51,916 nucleotides of DNA from a bacterium (GTDB lineage Bacteria > Planctomycetota > SZUA-567), in NCBI GenBank assembly GCA_003245715.1, contig QKCJ01000003.1, positions 1 to 51,916 on the forward strand, read 5' to 3'. A program made the position numbers and the translations under genes. The notes below the pieces were generated by a model. That model did no database searches. It was not told the DNA's origin and saw nothing but the letters and a program-made list of their open reading frames with translations. Positions 1 to 9,012 of the stretch are shown here, piece after piece (the first letter of the stretch is position 1; the number at the start of each line of letters is the position of its first letter).

Positions 1-10
1 GCATACTGTT

Positions 11-1495
11 ATGGGAAAAAATTCGATTCTTCTGGGTTTTATCATTTTGGCGTTCTCGTTTACATTACATGCCGATGAGCAGATTAAGGTCTGGGATTAT
101 ACTGGTGGTAAGGATGTGCAGCTTGGGGCGCAGAATGGTTGCGAGGCAAAGAAACAGCTTACAGATTCGATAAAGACTCCGGCTGGGGAAAAGTGTCTGG
201 AGGTTGAGCTGATTAAAGCTCCTGCGGAAGCTTCATACTGGAGTGTGCAGCTTAAGTATGATTATAAGGGCGGGCTTAAAAAGAGCGAGGAGTATGAGAT
301 CCGTTTCATGTGTAAAGCCACCCAGGGCGGGGTTCTGAAATCTGTCTGCGCGTTAAATCAGAGTCCGTGGTCACAGATTCCAAAGACAAATAGATCAACC
401 GAAATCGGTACCGATTGGAAAGAGGTAACGTATACTTTTACTGCCGATAAAGATTATAGCGAGGCTTTGGCGCTGCCGCGTTTGATGCTGGCGAGATTTG
501 GTGAGAGTGCAAAAATTTATTTTGGTCCAATCTCGTTGAGACGTAAGGGAAGTGGCGCCGGGGTCAGAGCCCGAAATGAAAATAATCTGTTCTTTAATTC
601 AGGTTTTGAAATGGGAACTGATGGTTACAGCACGTTGAAATATCTGCGGATTGATTCGAATAAGGATTTGGTTTTTGAGAAAGCAGTTATTGATAATACA
701 ACTTCGGTTTCCGGTAAACAGTCCCTGCGCATCCCAAACCGTTTTAGGGAAGAGGTACTGGTCTATCCATGGGAAGCCAAACTGCAGCCGAAAAAGGAGT
801 ATCATTTTTCGATCTGGATGAAAGCCGGAGCTGATAAATTAAGCGTCAACGCCTGGATCTGTAACCGCAACTGGCGCGGCGGAATGAGCACCTTTACTGT
901 CGGCAGGGAATGGAAGGAATATAAGCTCTCATTTATTTCGCAGGATGATCCGCAGAGCAGGAATAATTATTACCACCTTGCGTTGCGCTTTGGCAGGGCT
1001 GAGAATGTTGCGGCGACGGATTTATGGCTGGATAATCTGCAGCTTACCTCTAATAAAACCGGTTACGCGGGCCGGGATGGCTATGCTCCGGCAGCGGATG
1101 TTGAGATCACTGCCCGCACCCAGAAGATCTATATTTCTGAAGACGCAAGTGCTGAGGCCGTTATTGAGAGCAGGCTGATAAATAACACGGACAAAGCTGT
1201 TAGCGCGGAGTTGGTTTTAAAGGTATTTGATGATTACACCGGCAGGATGGTAGGAGAGAAAAAGTCGGCTGTTACTCTTGCTGCAGGTGAGGTTAAAAGT
1301 GAGAAGTCGACATTTGCTGTGAACAGGTATGGAGTGTACCGGGTTGAGCCTGCGCTTTCGGATTACAGTTCATTTGTTGCGCTGCCGAATTATTTCACGG
1401 TAATCGGCAAGTATCAGAGCAGGCCGATAAATTACAGGAAGATTTTTGTGTTGGCCTTGATGAAGCTGGCGGGCTTACTACCGACAGGCGGATAA
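11..1495 (+). CDS. N-terminal part of a secreted glycoside hydrolase (carbohydrate-binding domains), apparently frameshifted
   Basis: Residues 1-21 form a Sec signal peptide (hydrophobic core, Ala before DEQ), so the product is exported. Two beta-sandwich, CBM4/9-like modules follow, at roughly residues 25-180 and 190-350; the second opens with the typical FNSGFE phrase. About 120 residues of further beta-rich linker follow. The reading frame then ends abruptly after residues that do not look like a domain end. The +1-position frame is already open from 1348 and leads straight into the TIM-barrel gene starting at 1510. I read 11-3681 as one gene of about 1,200 residues broken near 1400-1440, either by a real mutation or by a sequence error. 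The ribosome-binding site is not visible because only 10 bases precede the start. The binding specificity cannot be told. Confidence 0.75.
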   Translation: MGKNSILLGFIILAFSFTLHADEQIKVWDYTGGKDVQLGAQNGCEAKKQLTDSIKTPAGEKCLEVELIKAPAEASYWSVQLKYDYKGGLKKSEEYEIRFMCKATQGGVLKSVCALNQSPWSQIPKTNRSTEIGTDWKEVTYTFTADKDYSEALALPRLMLARFGESAKIYFGPISLRRKGSGAGVRARNENNLFFNSGFEMGTDGYSTLKYLRIDSNKDLVFEKAVIDNTTSVSGKQSLRIPNRFREEVLVYPWEAKLQPKKEYHFSIWMKAGADKLSVNAWICNRNWRGGMSTFTVGREWKEYKLSFISQDDPQSRNNYYHLALRFGRAENVAATDLWLDNLQLTSNKTGYAGRDGYAPAADVEITARTQKIYISEDASAEAVIESRLINNTDKAVSAELVLKVFDDYTGRMVGEKKSAVTLAAGEVKSEKSTFAVNRYGVYRVEPALSDYSSFVALPNYFTVIGKYQSRPINYRKIFVLALMKLAGLLPTGG

Positions 1496-1509
1496 AGAGC
1501 GGCCTTGAA

Positions 1510-3681
1510 ATGTATGGTGGGGTCTCGCGTGAGGAGTATGCCGGGCTTCTGAGTAAAATGGGTTGCCGGCTGATGCGCGACCATTCAATTATCAAATGGA
1601 TTGAGCTTGAGCCGGAGAAGGGAAAGTATGATTTCCGGATAAGTGACTATATCGTTAAAACATACGGCGCGAATAATCTTGGGCTTATGCCGGTTGTTCT
1701 CGGGACTGACTTCCGTTTTTACGCCAAGGGGTTGAGTGACCCAAACGGTTACTATAAAGGAGGTCTTCCCAAGTGGCTGCGGGAGATCAGTGCGAAGAAG
1801 GATATCTGGCTTAACTGCAATCATCACAGTAATAACAGTGCGAGTCTACTCGATAAATATTATCTGACTCTTCCGCCAGAGAATATCTTCCGGGGTTTTC
1901 TCACGGAATTGGCCACAAGGTATAAGGGCAGGATAATGCAGTATGAAATTATGAATGAGCCCAATCTGTATTTATCACCGGATGATTACATGAAATATCT
2001 TAAGCCTGCAAGTGACGCCCTGCATAAGGTTGACAAAGATATCAACGTTGTGGGGTTTTGTGTCACGGGTGATCTGGCGGGTAAGGGTAAGAGCGCGGAG
2101 TATTTGCTGCCGTGTTTTGAGCAGGGCGGACTCAACGACGCAGACACACTTTCATTTCATCCTTATGACTCAAGACAGCTTTCATCACAGAACGCGGCTG
2201 ATAAGATGATCGGCGTTTACCGCTCACTAATGAAGAAATTCGGCAAGCAGATACCGCTATGGAATACCGAGTTGTTCTTCCTTAGTGAGGGCAGTTCTGA
2301 TGACAAACAATTTGATCTTCCGCAGGCAGCAAAACGTTTTCTGATTGATCTTGGAGAAGGGGTAGGGCAGTCAACCTGTATTCAGGCCGAGAAAATTTTC
2401 AAACCTCGATTACTGGCGAACAGCTACCGTTCTGAAAACAGGCATTATGTCGAGAGCATACCCTCACCGGTGTATGTAATGTATAACGCGCTGGCCAGAA
2501 TGTTTGAAGGGGCAAAACCGGTTGACAAAATACGTTGGCCTGGTGATTGTATCTGTTATATCTATGAGCGGGACGGAAAATATATTGCGGCTTTCTGGCG
2601 GTATGGTCAGACGAAACATCTTAAAGTCAAACTGCCGTTTGCTGTGGCCGGAATTGAATTGTATGATTTGTTTGGTAATAAACTGCCAGTTGATGGTAAG
2701 CCGTTATTAATGAGTGATGATCCATATTATATTGTCTGCAGAGGTGAAACAGATAAAGACAGGGCGAACTTTCTGGCTGCTCTGCGCAAGCCGCCTGTTG
2801 AGAGCGATATTGCCAACACAATAAAATTGCGCAGGATACTGCCAAGCGCTGATGGGCTGGTGGCGTATGTCGATATCTCCAATTTTTCTGGTGGCGAATT
2901 GACGGGGGTGACTGAGATTCTGGGCGGTAATAAGCAGAGTGATAATGGCGCGCAATTCAGGATACTGCAGTATAAGACTGAGACGGTAAAAATACCGGTG
3001 CAAATAAAATCCGGTACGTTGCCTGAGAGAATAATCCTGCAGGTTAAAACTGCGAAAGAAACTGTTGAAAAAGTACTTGGCATACCGCCGTTACTTATTG
3101 CAAAATCAGACAAGGGCGAAAAGACTGAACTTAAAAGAATTGGACGTGGTCATAAAATAAAACCGCAGATTAAGGCGGAGTTCAGAGTGTGGCATGACGA
3201 TAAAAATATCCGCTTTGAAATAGTGGTTAATGACAAAACACCTTCGGGAGAATCGGGCGCACGAATGAACTGGCAGCAGGACAGCCTTGAATTTTTTATC
3301 GACCCATATCCGGCTAATCTTGACGGGGAAATTTCACAGGCCAGTCAATACAACGGTAAAATGGCGATAATCAGTGTTCTGCCTTATGCAAAAGATGGTG
3401 GTAAAATAGTGGTTGGCAAAAACGCAAAAGATTTGACGATGCTTAAAGCTGAGAATCTAGAAATGACTTCGGTTGTTACTGCTGAGGGGTATAAAATCAA
3501 TCTTACAATTCCAGTCAAGGTCTTTGGTTATGATTCGGTCACGCCGGGGCTAGCGATGGGTTTTGATCTGGGGGTTAACGATGCTGTTGGTTCGAAGAAC
3601 TCTGTTTCACAGCTTACCTGGAGTACATGGGGAAGCCATTATCGTGACCGGTTGAGTTTGGGTGTGATTAAATTTGAATAA
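1510..3681 (+). CDS. Glycoside hydrolase, TIM barrel with C-terminal CBM9-like domain (C-terminal part of the split gene)
   Basis: This segment holds a clan GH-A style TIM barrel. MNEPN with Glu150 is the likely acid/base, and PLWNTE with Glu254 is the likely nucleophile, as in GH39/GH5-type enzymes. Residues about 330-400 form a beta domain, and about 540-723 resemble a CBM9-type sugar-binding domain. It has no signal peptide of its own, and the ATG at 1510 has only a weak ribosome-binding site. The upstream in-frame codons from 1348 encode plausible protein leading into it. The natural reading is that it is the catalytic half of the gene that begins at 11. If it is expressed alone it would lack export. 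The substrate is unknown; xylan-, mannan- or glycosaminoglycan-type polymers are all possible. Confidence 0.75.
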   Translation: MYGGVSREEYAGLLSKMGCRLMRDHSIIKWIELEPEKGKYDFRISDYIVKTYGANNLGLMPVVLGTDFRFYAKGLSDPNGYYKGGLPKWLREISAKKDIWLNCNHHSNNSASLLDKYYLTLPPENIFRGFLTELATRYKGRIMQYEIMNEPNLYLSPDDYMKYLKPASDALHKVDKDINVVGFCVTGDLAGKGKSAEYLLPCFEQGGLNDADTLSFHPYDSRQLSSQNAADKMIGVYRSLMKKFGKQIPLWNTELFFLSEGSSDDKQFDLPQAAKRFLIDLGEGVGQSTCIQAEKIFKPRLLANSYRSENRHYVESIPSPVYVMYNALARMFEGAKPVDKIRWPGDCICYIYERDGKYIAAFWRYGQTKHLKVKLPFAVAGIELYDLFGNKLPVDGKPLLMSDDPYYIVCRGETDKDRANFLAALRKPPVESDIANTIKLRRILPSADGLVAYVDISNFSGGELTGVTEILGGNKQSDNGAQFRILQYKTETVKIPVQIKSGTLPERIILQVKTAKETVEKVLGIPPLLIAKSDKGEKTELKRIGRGHKIKPQIKAEFRVWHDDKNIRFEIVVNDKTPSGESGARMNWQQDSLEFFIDPYPANLDGEISQASQYNGKMAIISVLPYAKDGGKIVVGKNAKDLTMLKAENLEMTSVVTAEGYKINLTIPVKVFGYDSVTPGLAMGFDLGVNDAVGSKNSVSQLTWSTWGSHYRDRLSLGVIKFE

Positions 3682-3722
3682 AATAATCAGGGTTTAAAAC
3701 TTGTTGTTAAGAGAAACAAACA

Positions 3723-3753
3723 ATATCCCGCAGGCTATACGCTTGCGGGATAT
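3723..3753. terminator. Intrinsic terminator between convergent genes
   Basis: Perfect 10-bp stem (3723-3732 with 3744-3753, ATATCCCGCA and its complement) around an 11-base loop. It lies between the hydrolase ending at 3681 and the convergent hydrolase ending at 3779. The flank to its left is A-rich, which gives a T-rich tail on the minus-strand transcript, so it probably serves the minus-strand operon and may act in both directions. Confidence 0.7.
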
Positions 3754-3778
3754 AGCTATATCATTGACCCTCAATAAG

Positions 3779-6049
3779 TCAACGCCAGATTGCTTCGCAG
3801 AATGGTACGAGCTTTTCACTGTTTGATGGTTTGAACTCAGTCAGCCATGGTGCTGAAGAATTTTCCGTGAATATGGTTTTTCCAAATATTCTCCCGCAGG
3901 TGGTATAGCGTATAAGCTTCAATTCTACTTCCTTCCCACAATACTCTTGCGGTATTTTCCAAAAGAAAGGCCCCCACAGGCATTTGCCCAGCAAGACGCC
4001 GTTTATCAGTAATTCCGCGGGAAGCTGTTGCGTTTCAAAAGAAACCATGCTCGTTTCGCGCGGTATGGTTAGCGTTGCGTGTTGCGATACCGAACCGGCA
4101 TAGCTGTCCAGTCCCAATCCGTCATTGTTGTATGGAGAGATTGTTTGGTGATTGTGGCAGGAAAATTCACCGGTTAGCCATAACAATGGCAAATATGGCA
4201 GATCCTCTACGTCGTTTTCAAGTTCAATCGCATGTGTTCCCGGAGCCAGTGAGATCATATTACTGGTGAGATATATTTCATTAAATCCCTGTGGAAATTC
4301 AGTGCATTGGTCTTCAGCGGAAACCTTTTTGCCATCAAGAATAATTTCAGGTTTGCCCGCGTAATTACGCAGAGCCAGACGAACATTTATGGTTTGCCCG
4401 GTAACGGTGAATGTGAATCTGTTATCAGTGAAATGCGGTCGCAGAGTATTGGGGCGGTCAAGTTTAACCTCCCATCCGGGAAAGACCATTACCCCTCCGG
4501 CAGTGAGCGTGAATTTTGAGCTTACGCCTTTACGCTTGAGAATAAGTTCGCGGCTATTTTCCGAAAAATCAATAACAATGCAGGTGCCGTCAGTAAAGGT
4601 CCGCAAAAATATATCGCGGACAGGCGCAGTGTTTTCAGCTGAAATCCATGCAGAGCGCAGATTTTTTTTCGATAGAAGATCATGCTCCAGTCTTTGGAAA
4701 TCAAAAAAGGTTTTATTTGTTTTTTCTTCACGTATACCGCCATTCTCCGCAACCAGCACAATCTCGCATTCCGTTTCTTCATCAGGAGCAATCAGCGACC
4801 ATGCGTATTGCTCCTGAGTAAGATGTTTTAACAGATCGGTGAGTGGCGCGGGGGTATAGGGATAGCGGACGGCAATTTTTTTTTCGCGCGTTTTGGTTGC
4901 AAAAGAAGCAGCTTTTGCTGCGTCCTCTCCGAGCTTGTCGTAAAGGCTAAACCATGGCTGTGTTCTGCTGAAAGGGTTGAAGTAGATGCTTTTTTCAGCA
5001 TTGCCGCGATGATCGAGTGCTGCTACTGCCATTGCATATTTATTGATGCCAAACATTGCAGCAAGCCAGATTTGCCGACGTATCTGGCTTGGCGTGAGGT
5101 CGCAAGGACCCAGCGCGAATAATTCGGCAAGGCCGCCTTTGTTGCCATTATTTTCAATTGCGTTCATTGCTGTGCCGAAGGTCAGCCATTCAATTGATTC
5201 AATTTTCTGATGGGTGAAAATTTCATCAATACCCGGTAATGAAAATTCCCTGAGAACTACTAACGGGTGTCCGTTACACTTTAACGCTTTTTCGCTTGAG
5301 AATTCATTCATCAGATGCCCGGTCAGAACCATGTTGTATTTGGCGCACCATGCGGATATTTTTTTTGCAAAGTTAAGGCGAAACTTTTCTGCGCATAACC
5401 GGTTGGTGGTGTGCTGGTAAAAATCAGAATTATTTTTTAGTCCTGAAATTATATCTTCATGAAGTTCGTTACCTGTTTCGTTGAAATAATCATTTTCCAG
5501 CCCGTTATAATAGGGCAGGCGCAGAACATCTTCCTTGTTTTCATACGAGAAAAATGCAATGTCTGGCTCATCGGTAAAGAATCCTTTAATCAGTGACCCC
5601 ATATACTCTCCAAAGTGTCTGGCATAAAGTTCATGAGTCATTTCAATAAAACAGTCAACCGCTTCGGGATTCATCAGGTCGGTCATGTTTTTGTTTTTGC
5701 GCACGATAAAGTTATACTTATCATCCTCTTTATATATGCACAACTGATTCATCGCGTATTCAGGATGTTTTTGCGGGATAGCTTTATTGCAGGTTCCGCT
5801 TGGCCAGTTGAATTCATCGTAAATCCAGATGGAAGTGAAACCAGCCTGCTGCGCTTCTTCAATTATGTTCCTGCAGGCAAGAAACCATTCTTCACTCAGA
5901 TATTCAAGCTCGCAACCGGATCTTGGATATATCATAAACTGCGTAATGCCTTTTTCACGGTAGGCCCGGAGGTTTTCCGCGATGGCGTCTCTTTTCGGTT
6001 TTCCGGTTATTGCGCCCATTGGTATGAGCGGGTTTTCAGGTGTAGCCAT
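3779..6049 (-). CDS. Intracellular glycoside hydrolase, GH106/rhamnosidase-like
   Basis: The start is taken at 6049 because GGAG lies 7 bases upstream; a longer form from 6079 lacks such a site. There is no signal peptide, so the enzyme acts in the cytoplasm. The N-terminal half looks like a TIM barrel with YDEFNWPSG (residues 77-85) and FFTDEP (157-162), motifs I associate with GH106-like alpha-L-rhamnosidases and their uncharacterised relatives. The C-terminal 250 residues are beta-rich, with a galactose-binding-like fold near the end. Glu161 of TDEP and Glu79 are candidate catalytic acids. It lies 14 bases after the permease gene and is the last gene of the IclR operon. That suggests it hydrolyses a small glycoside brought in by the permease. 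The family assignment is moderate and the substrate is a guess. Confidence 0.7.
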   Translation of the reverse strand: MATPENPLIPMGAITGKPKRDAIAENLRAYREKGITQFMIYPRSGCELEYLSEEWFLACRNIIEEAQQAGFTSIWIYDEFNWPSGTCNKAIPQKHPEYAMNQLCIYKEDDKYNFIVRKNKNMTDLMNPEAVDCFIEMTHELYARHFGEYMGSLIKGFFTDEPDIAFFSYENKEDVLRLPYYNGLENDYFNETGNELHEDIISGLKNNSDFYQHTTNRLCAEKFRLNFAKKISAWCAKYNMVLTGHLMNEFSSEKALKCNGHPLVVLREFSLPGIDEIFTHQKIESIEWLTFGTAMNAIENNGNKGGLAELFALGPCDLTPSQIRRQIWLAAMFGINKYAMAVAALDHRGNAEKSIYFNPFSRTQPWFSLYDKLGEDAAKAASFATKTREKKIAVRYPYTPAPLTDLLKHLTQEQYAWSLIAPDEETECEIVLVAENGGIREEKTNKTFFDFQRLEHDLLSKKNLRSAWISAENTAPVRDIFLRTFTDGTCIVIDFSENSRELILKRKGVSSKFTLTAGGVMVFPGWEVKLDRPNTLRPHFTDNRFTFTVTGQTINVRLALRNYAGKPEIILDGKKVSAEDQCTEFPQGFNEIYLTSNMISLAPGTHAIELENDVEDLPYLPLLWLTGEFSCHNHQTISPYNNDGLGLDSYAGSVSQHATLTIPRETSMVSFETQQLPAELLINGVLLGKCLWGPFFWKIPQEYCGKEVELKLIRYTTCGRIFGKTIFTENSSAPWLTEFKPSNSEKLVPFCEAIWR

Positions 6050-6063
6050 TAGTCTTCTCCGAT

Positions 6064-6930
6064 TTATAAGGCAAGGCATATGATGCCAAGTAATGCCAGT
6101 ATCATCCCGGTAATTTCAACTCTATTTAGTTTCTCTTTAAGGATAGTCAGGCTGTATAAAATAAAACCGATGATGTTGCTGCCGACGATTAAAGGGATAC
6201 CGATATTTCCAAGTCCAACCTGACTGAGTGAGTCAAGTGCTAGAAAAAATATTTTCAAACTTATCAATGAAAGTAATGACATGAAAAATGCCAGATAAAT
6301 CGTGTGCCGATCATAACGGAGTTTCTTGTGCTTGTAACCTTTGACAATCAACCAGCCGCTGAAACCGCCAAGCGATGCCAACGTCGGTCGTAGGCCGGTG
6401 TTGTCTGTAAAGTCAGGCAGCATTGACGGTGACAGATAAAGTGTCTGGACTATGCCAAACATAAAAAATGCGATCAATGTCGGTAGTAACCAGTTTTTGA
6501 GATTACCGAATTTTCTGAGTACCGGGAAAATAATTCCGCCAAGAATCAATAATGTCCCCAGCCATTGCCCGACCGTCCCGTGGCTGTCCCAGATCAGCAC
6601 CCCGGCAAGAAAGGGGATAATCAGTGCTGATTGTGAGATAGCCCACACAGGGCCGTGGTTGCTTTTACTCATGGCCACCTTTACCACCTTTTGGGCGATG
6701 GCATTGAGCAGGCCGGCAGTGAAGACAAAAGCCAGAAGAATGTAAATGTTGCCGGTATTGATTTCAGCAGGTTTGACATAGATAAAAAAAGAGGCAATGG
6801 CGGTAATCAAGGTCTGTGCCAAGCTGTAGGAAACGACATCAAAGCTTTCCCTGGCGCATCTGCTCAGAACAACCCCGATAGCAGTCCAAGTCAATCCTGT
6901 CAGGACTGCCAGAATAAATCCGGTCATCAT
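6064..6930 (-). CDS. DMT-superfamily (EamA/RhaT-like) 10-TM permease
   Basis: The protein is 288 residues with about ten hydrophobic helices in two repeated halves, the architecture of drug/metabolite transporters and of the L-rhamnose symporter RhaT. The start is placed at the ATG at 6930, four bases beyond the IclR stop codon, because the upstream extension is not membrane-like and lies over the regulator gene. The gene sits between the regulator and the cytoplasmic hydrolase with spacings of 1 and 14 bases, so the three are one transcript. From context I infer uptake of a sugar or small glycoside across the inner membrane. An exporter role is not excluded, since DMT proteins work in both directions. 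Confidence 0.8.
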   Translation of the reverse strand: MMTGFILAVLTGLTWTAIGVVLSRCARESFDVVSYSLAQTLITAIASFFIYVKPAEINTGNIYILLAFVFTAGLLNAIAQKVVKVAMSKSNHGPVWAISQSALIIPFLAGVLIWDSHGTVGQWLGTLLILGGIIFPVLRKFGNLKNWLLPTLIAFFMFGIVQTLYLSPSMLPDFTDNTGLRPTLASLGGFSGWLIVKGYKHKKLRYDRHTIYLAFFMSLLSLISLKIFFLALDSLSQVGLGNIGIPLIVGSNIIGFILYSLTILKEKLNRVEITGMILALLGIICLAL

Positions 6931-6931
6931 T

Positions 6932-7681
6932 TCAGTTCCGCTCCATTTTAGCTGCCGCATCTTTGAGTAGCTGCAATTTTTCTGCTGTGTGTATTTGACA
7001 CCATTTTTCATTTTTCCCGGACAGCGCCAGCGCGGCAAATACCTTACCGTTAATGTCATGCAGTGGTATTGCAAGTGATGAAACTCCTTCACGTGATTCA
7101 TCCCTGATCTGGCAATATCCGGCCTCGGCCACTTTTTTGCAGATATTATCAAGTTTGTCTGCGTCGATGATTGTGCTGCCGGTTATTTTTTTTCGTGAGT
7201 TTCTGGCGAAAATTTTTGCCCGTTCCTTGTCCGGCAGGAAAGCGAGCAAAAGCCTTCCGCTGGCTGTCGAGTGCAGTTCTTCCCACCATGATTGCTCTGG
7301 CGGTGTAACAGTCATGTTCTCTGGGGAAATTTTGGCAACGCTTAATAGGCGGTCATTTTCGATAACACCGACAAAGCCGGTCAAGCCGGACGCCTTTACC
7401 ATCTCCCTGAGCTGCGGCGCGATGATATTTCTGGTATGCTGCCAACGGTCCGCAAAACTTCCCAAATAGAAACACTGCGGCCCTAACCGGTAACTGCGCG
7501 AAGAATCCTGCGACACATAACCGCGCTGATAAAGCGTCCTGAGAAGATTGTTTATTGTCTGCAGACTCACGCCAAGCCTGTCGGCAATGTCTGTAGAACG
7601 AATCGGCTCTGAAGACGTGGCCAGCATCTCAAGAACATCAAATGTCCGGTCAATTACATGTATAGTATTATTATTACTCAT
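6932..7681 (-). CDS. IclR-family transcriptional regulator
   Basis: A 249-residue protein with an N-terminal winged HTH (about residues 5-65) and the C-terminal IclR effector-binding domain (about 80-245). The latter includes the HSTASGRLLLAF segment and the YCQIRDESREGVSSLAIPL segment typical of the family. The start at 7681 is chosen over 7720 because GGAG stands 5 bases upstream of it. The gene leads the operon with the DMT permease and the glycoside hydrolase. A large palindrome 12-43 bases upstream of the start is the obvious operator, so autoregulation is likely. The effector is unknown and would be expected to be a breakdown product of the hydrolase substrate. Confidence 0.92.
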   Translation of the reverse strand: MSNNNTIHVIDRTFDVLEMLATSSEPIRSTDIADRLGVSLQTINNLLRTLYQRGYVSQDSSRSYRLGPQCFYLGSFADRWQHTRNIIAPQLREMVKASGLTGFVGVIENDRLLSVAKISPENMTVTPPEQSWWEELHSTASGRLLLAFLPDKERAKIFARNSRKKITGSTIIDADKLDNICKKVAEAGYCQIRDESREGVSSLAIPLHDINGKVFAALALSGKNEKWCQIHTAEKLQLLKDAAAKMERN

Positions 7682-7692
7682 TTTTACTCCAT

Positions 7693-7724
7693 AATATTGT
7701 ATTTTAATATTAAAGTACAATATT
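7693..7724. promoter_or_regulatory. 32-bp palindromic operator of the IclR operon
   Basis: Outer arms AATATTGTA (7693-7701) and TACAATATT (7716-7724) share their centre with an inner perfect palindrome TTTAATATTAAA (7703-7714). Only the base pair 7702/7715 breaks the dyad. It lies directly downstream of a minus-strand -35-like TTGACT (7734-7739), so it would cover the promoter spacer and -10 region. This fits repression or autoregulation by the adjacent IclR protein. Confidence 0.65.
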
Positions 7725-7787
7725 GCTGTAGTTAGTCAAGATGTTCTTTGAAATTAAGTTTTTTAATTACAATCTCTAAAAGAAAAA

Positions 7788-7820
7788 TTTCTTGCTTAAG
7801 AAAGAACCATACGGTACTAT
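7788..7820 (+). promoter_or_regulatory. Promoter of the GntR/LacI-type regulator gene, with inverted repeat
   Basis: Sigma-70-like elements TTGCTT (7792-7797) and TACTAT (7815-7820) are separated by 17 bases, with the ATG at 7840 and a good ribosome-binding site (AAGGA) after them. An inverted repeat TTTCTT-GCTT-AAGAAA (7788-7803) overlaps the -35 element and is a candidate autoregulatory operator. Confidence 0.5.
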
Positions 7821-7839
7821 CTTTCTATAAGGACAGATT

Positions 7840-8937
7840 ATGAAGCGTAATTATGAGCGAAAAGATGTTGTAATGCAGAAATTTGACAGTTTTTTGCATG
7901 AGATGAGGGCTTCGGGGCAGCTTATTCTGCCTGGCGAGCGTGAGCTGGCTCAGGTGCTTGGTTGCAGCCGGAATCTTGTGCGCGAGATTCTCACGCAGAA
8001 TAAAGAGGATGGCCTGATTATTCATAAAGGGCGTCACAGAAGCCTTTCGATGGAGAAGGCGACCGGTGAAAAGGTTATCGGGAGTTTTTTATATGTTGCT
8101 AGTGGTGAGGGTGATGTGGCAAATCCGGCGTGGAGTATGCTCTGGCGGCGCACGCAGGAACTGGCGCAGAGGCGGAACATCAAGCCGGAGTTATGTCTGA
8201 TTTCCCATAATGATTCTGAAAATAAATTTCTTCAGAAGATTGAGGACGGTCCGGAAATTGTCCTGGTTGCCAGTACTCCTTCTTCTGAGATTCTGCGGTT
8301 GATTAAGACGATAAAAGGCAAGCACTTCATTTATCTTGATGAGAATCTCTGTTCGCCCGAGGATGATCTGGTTGTCGTAGATAATTATGAAGCGGGCTGG
8401 ATGGCTGCCAGGGAATTTGCGGAAAAAGGCTATACCCGGCCGGCGATACTGATGCATAAATTGATTATCAATGGACGGCCGTATCTGATGTTTGAAAACC
8501 GGGCCAAAGGATTCCGGGCAGGCTGCAGGAGATTCGGCATTAATTTTCAGCAAAGTGACGAGTACTGGGTCGAAGCGGACAACCGTTTTCAGTATATGCT
8601 TCGTATTGCCAAAATGGTCCGTGAGATAGTCGCCAACGGTCATGACTGTGCTTATGTCTTCAGTGACAATGAAATAGATTTTATATACTGCGCATTTCTG
8701 GAAGAAGGGGTGTCCATTCCGGAGGATTTCGGTTTGATGACAAAGAATAGTTTTAATGTGGCAATGTCACACAATCCGCCGATTTCCTCGGTCGGCAATA
8801 CCCCGAATGGTGTTTCGGCGAGTCTGGTTGAACTACTGTACAAGCTGCTGTGCGGGGAAATAAAGAAGTGCGGAAGGTGTTATGTCAAGCCTGATTTTTT
8901 GCCGGGCAAAACATTGAGAAATAAAAAAGCTGAATAG
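7840..8937 (+). CDS. GntR-type HTH fused to LacI-like sugar-sensing domain
   Basis: Residues about 5-70 form a GntR-type winged HTH (LILPGERELAQVLGCSRNLVREIL, here shortened in sense: PGERELA then SRNLVREIL). Residues about 85-350 follow the periplasmic-binding-protein fold used by LacI-family regulators, with an EDFGLMT-type segment near the end. AAGGA six bases upstream supports the start. It is divergent from the IclR operon and leads the plus-strand run of secreted carbohydrate-active genes to 18056, so I infer that it controls that cluster in response to a released sugar. A similar regulator lies at 19401. Confidence 0.85.
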   Translation: MKRNYERKDVVMQKFDSFLHEMRASGQLILPGERELAQVLGCSRNLVREILTQNKEDGLIIHKGRHRSLSMEKATGEKVIGSFLYVASGEGDVANPAWSMLWRRTQELAQRRNIKPELCLISHNDSENKFLQKIEDGPEIVLVASTPSSEILRLIKTIKGKHFIYLDENLCSPEDDLVVVDNYEAGWMAAREFAEKGYTRPAILMHKLIINGRPYLMFENRAKGFRAGCRRFGINFQQSDEYWVEADNRFQYMLRIAKMVREIVANGHDCAYVFSDNEIDFIYCAFLEEGVSIPEDFGLMTKNSFNVAMSHNPPISSVGNTPNGVSASLVELLYKLLCGEIKKCGRCYVKPDFLPGKTLRNKKAE

Positions 8938-9012
8938 CAAATGCCAGGGCGGTAACAGAAAAATAAAACATATGGTTTGGTGTGCATGGGGTTGTCAGGG
9001 ATAAGAAGGCAT

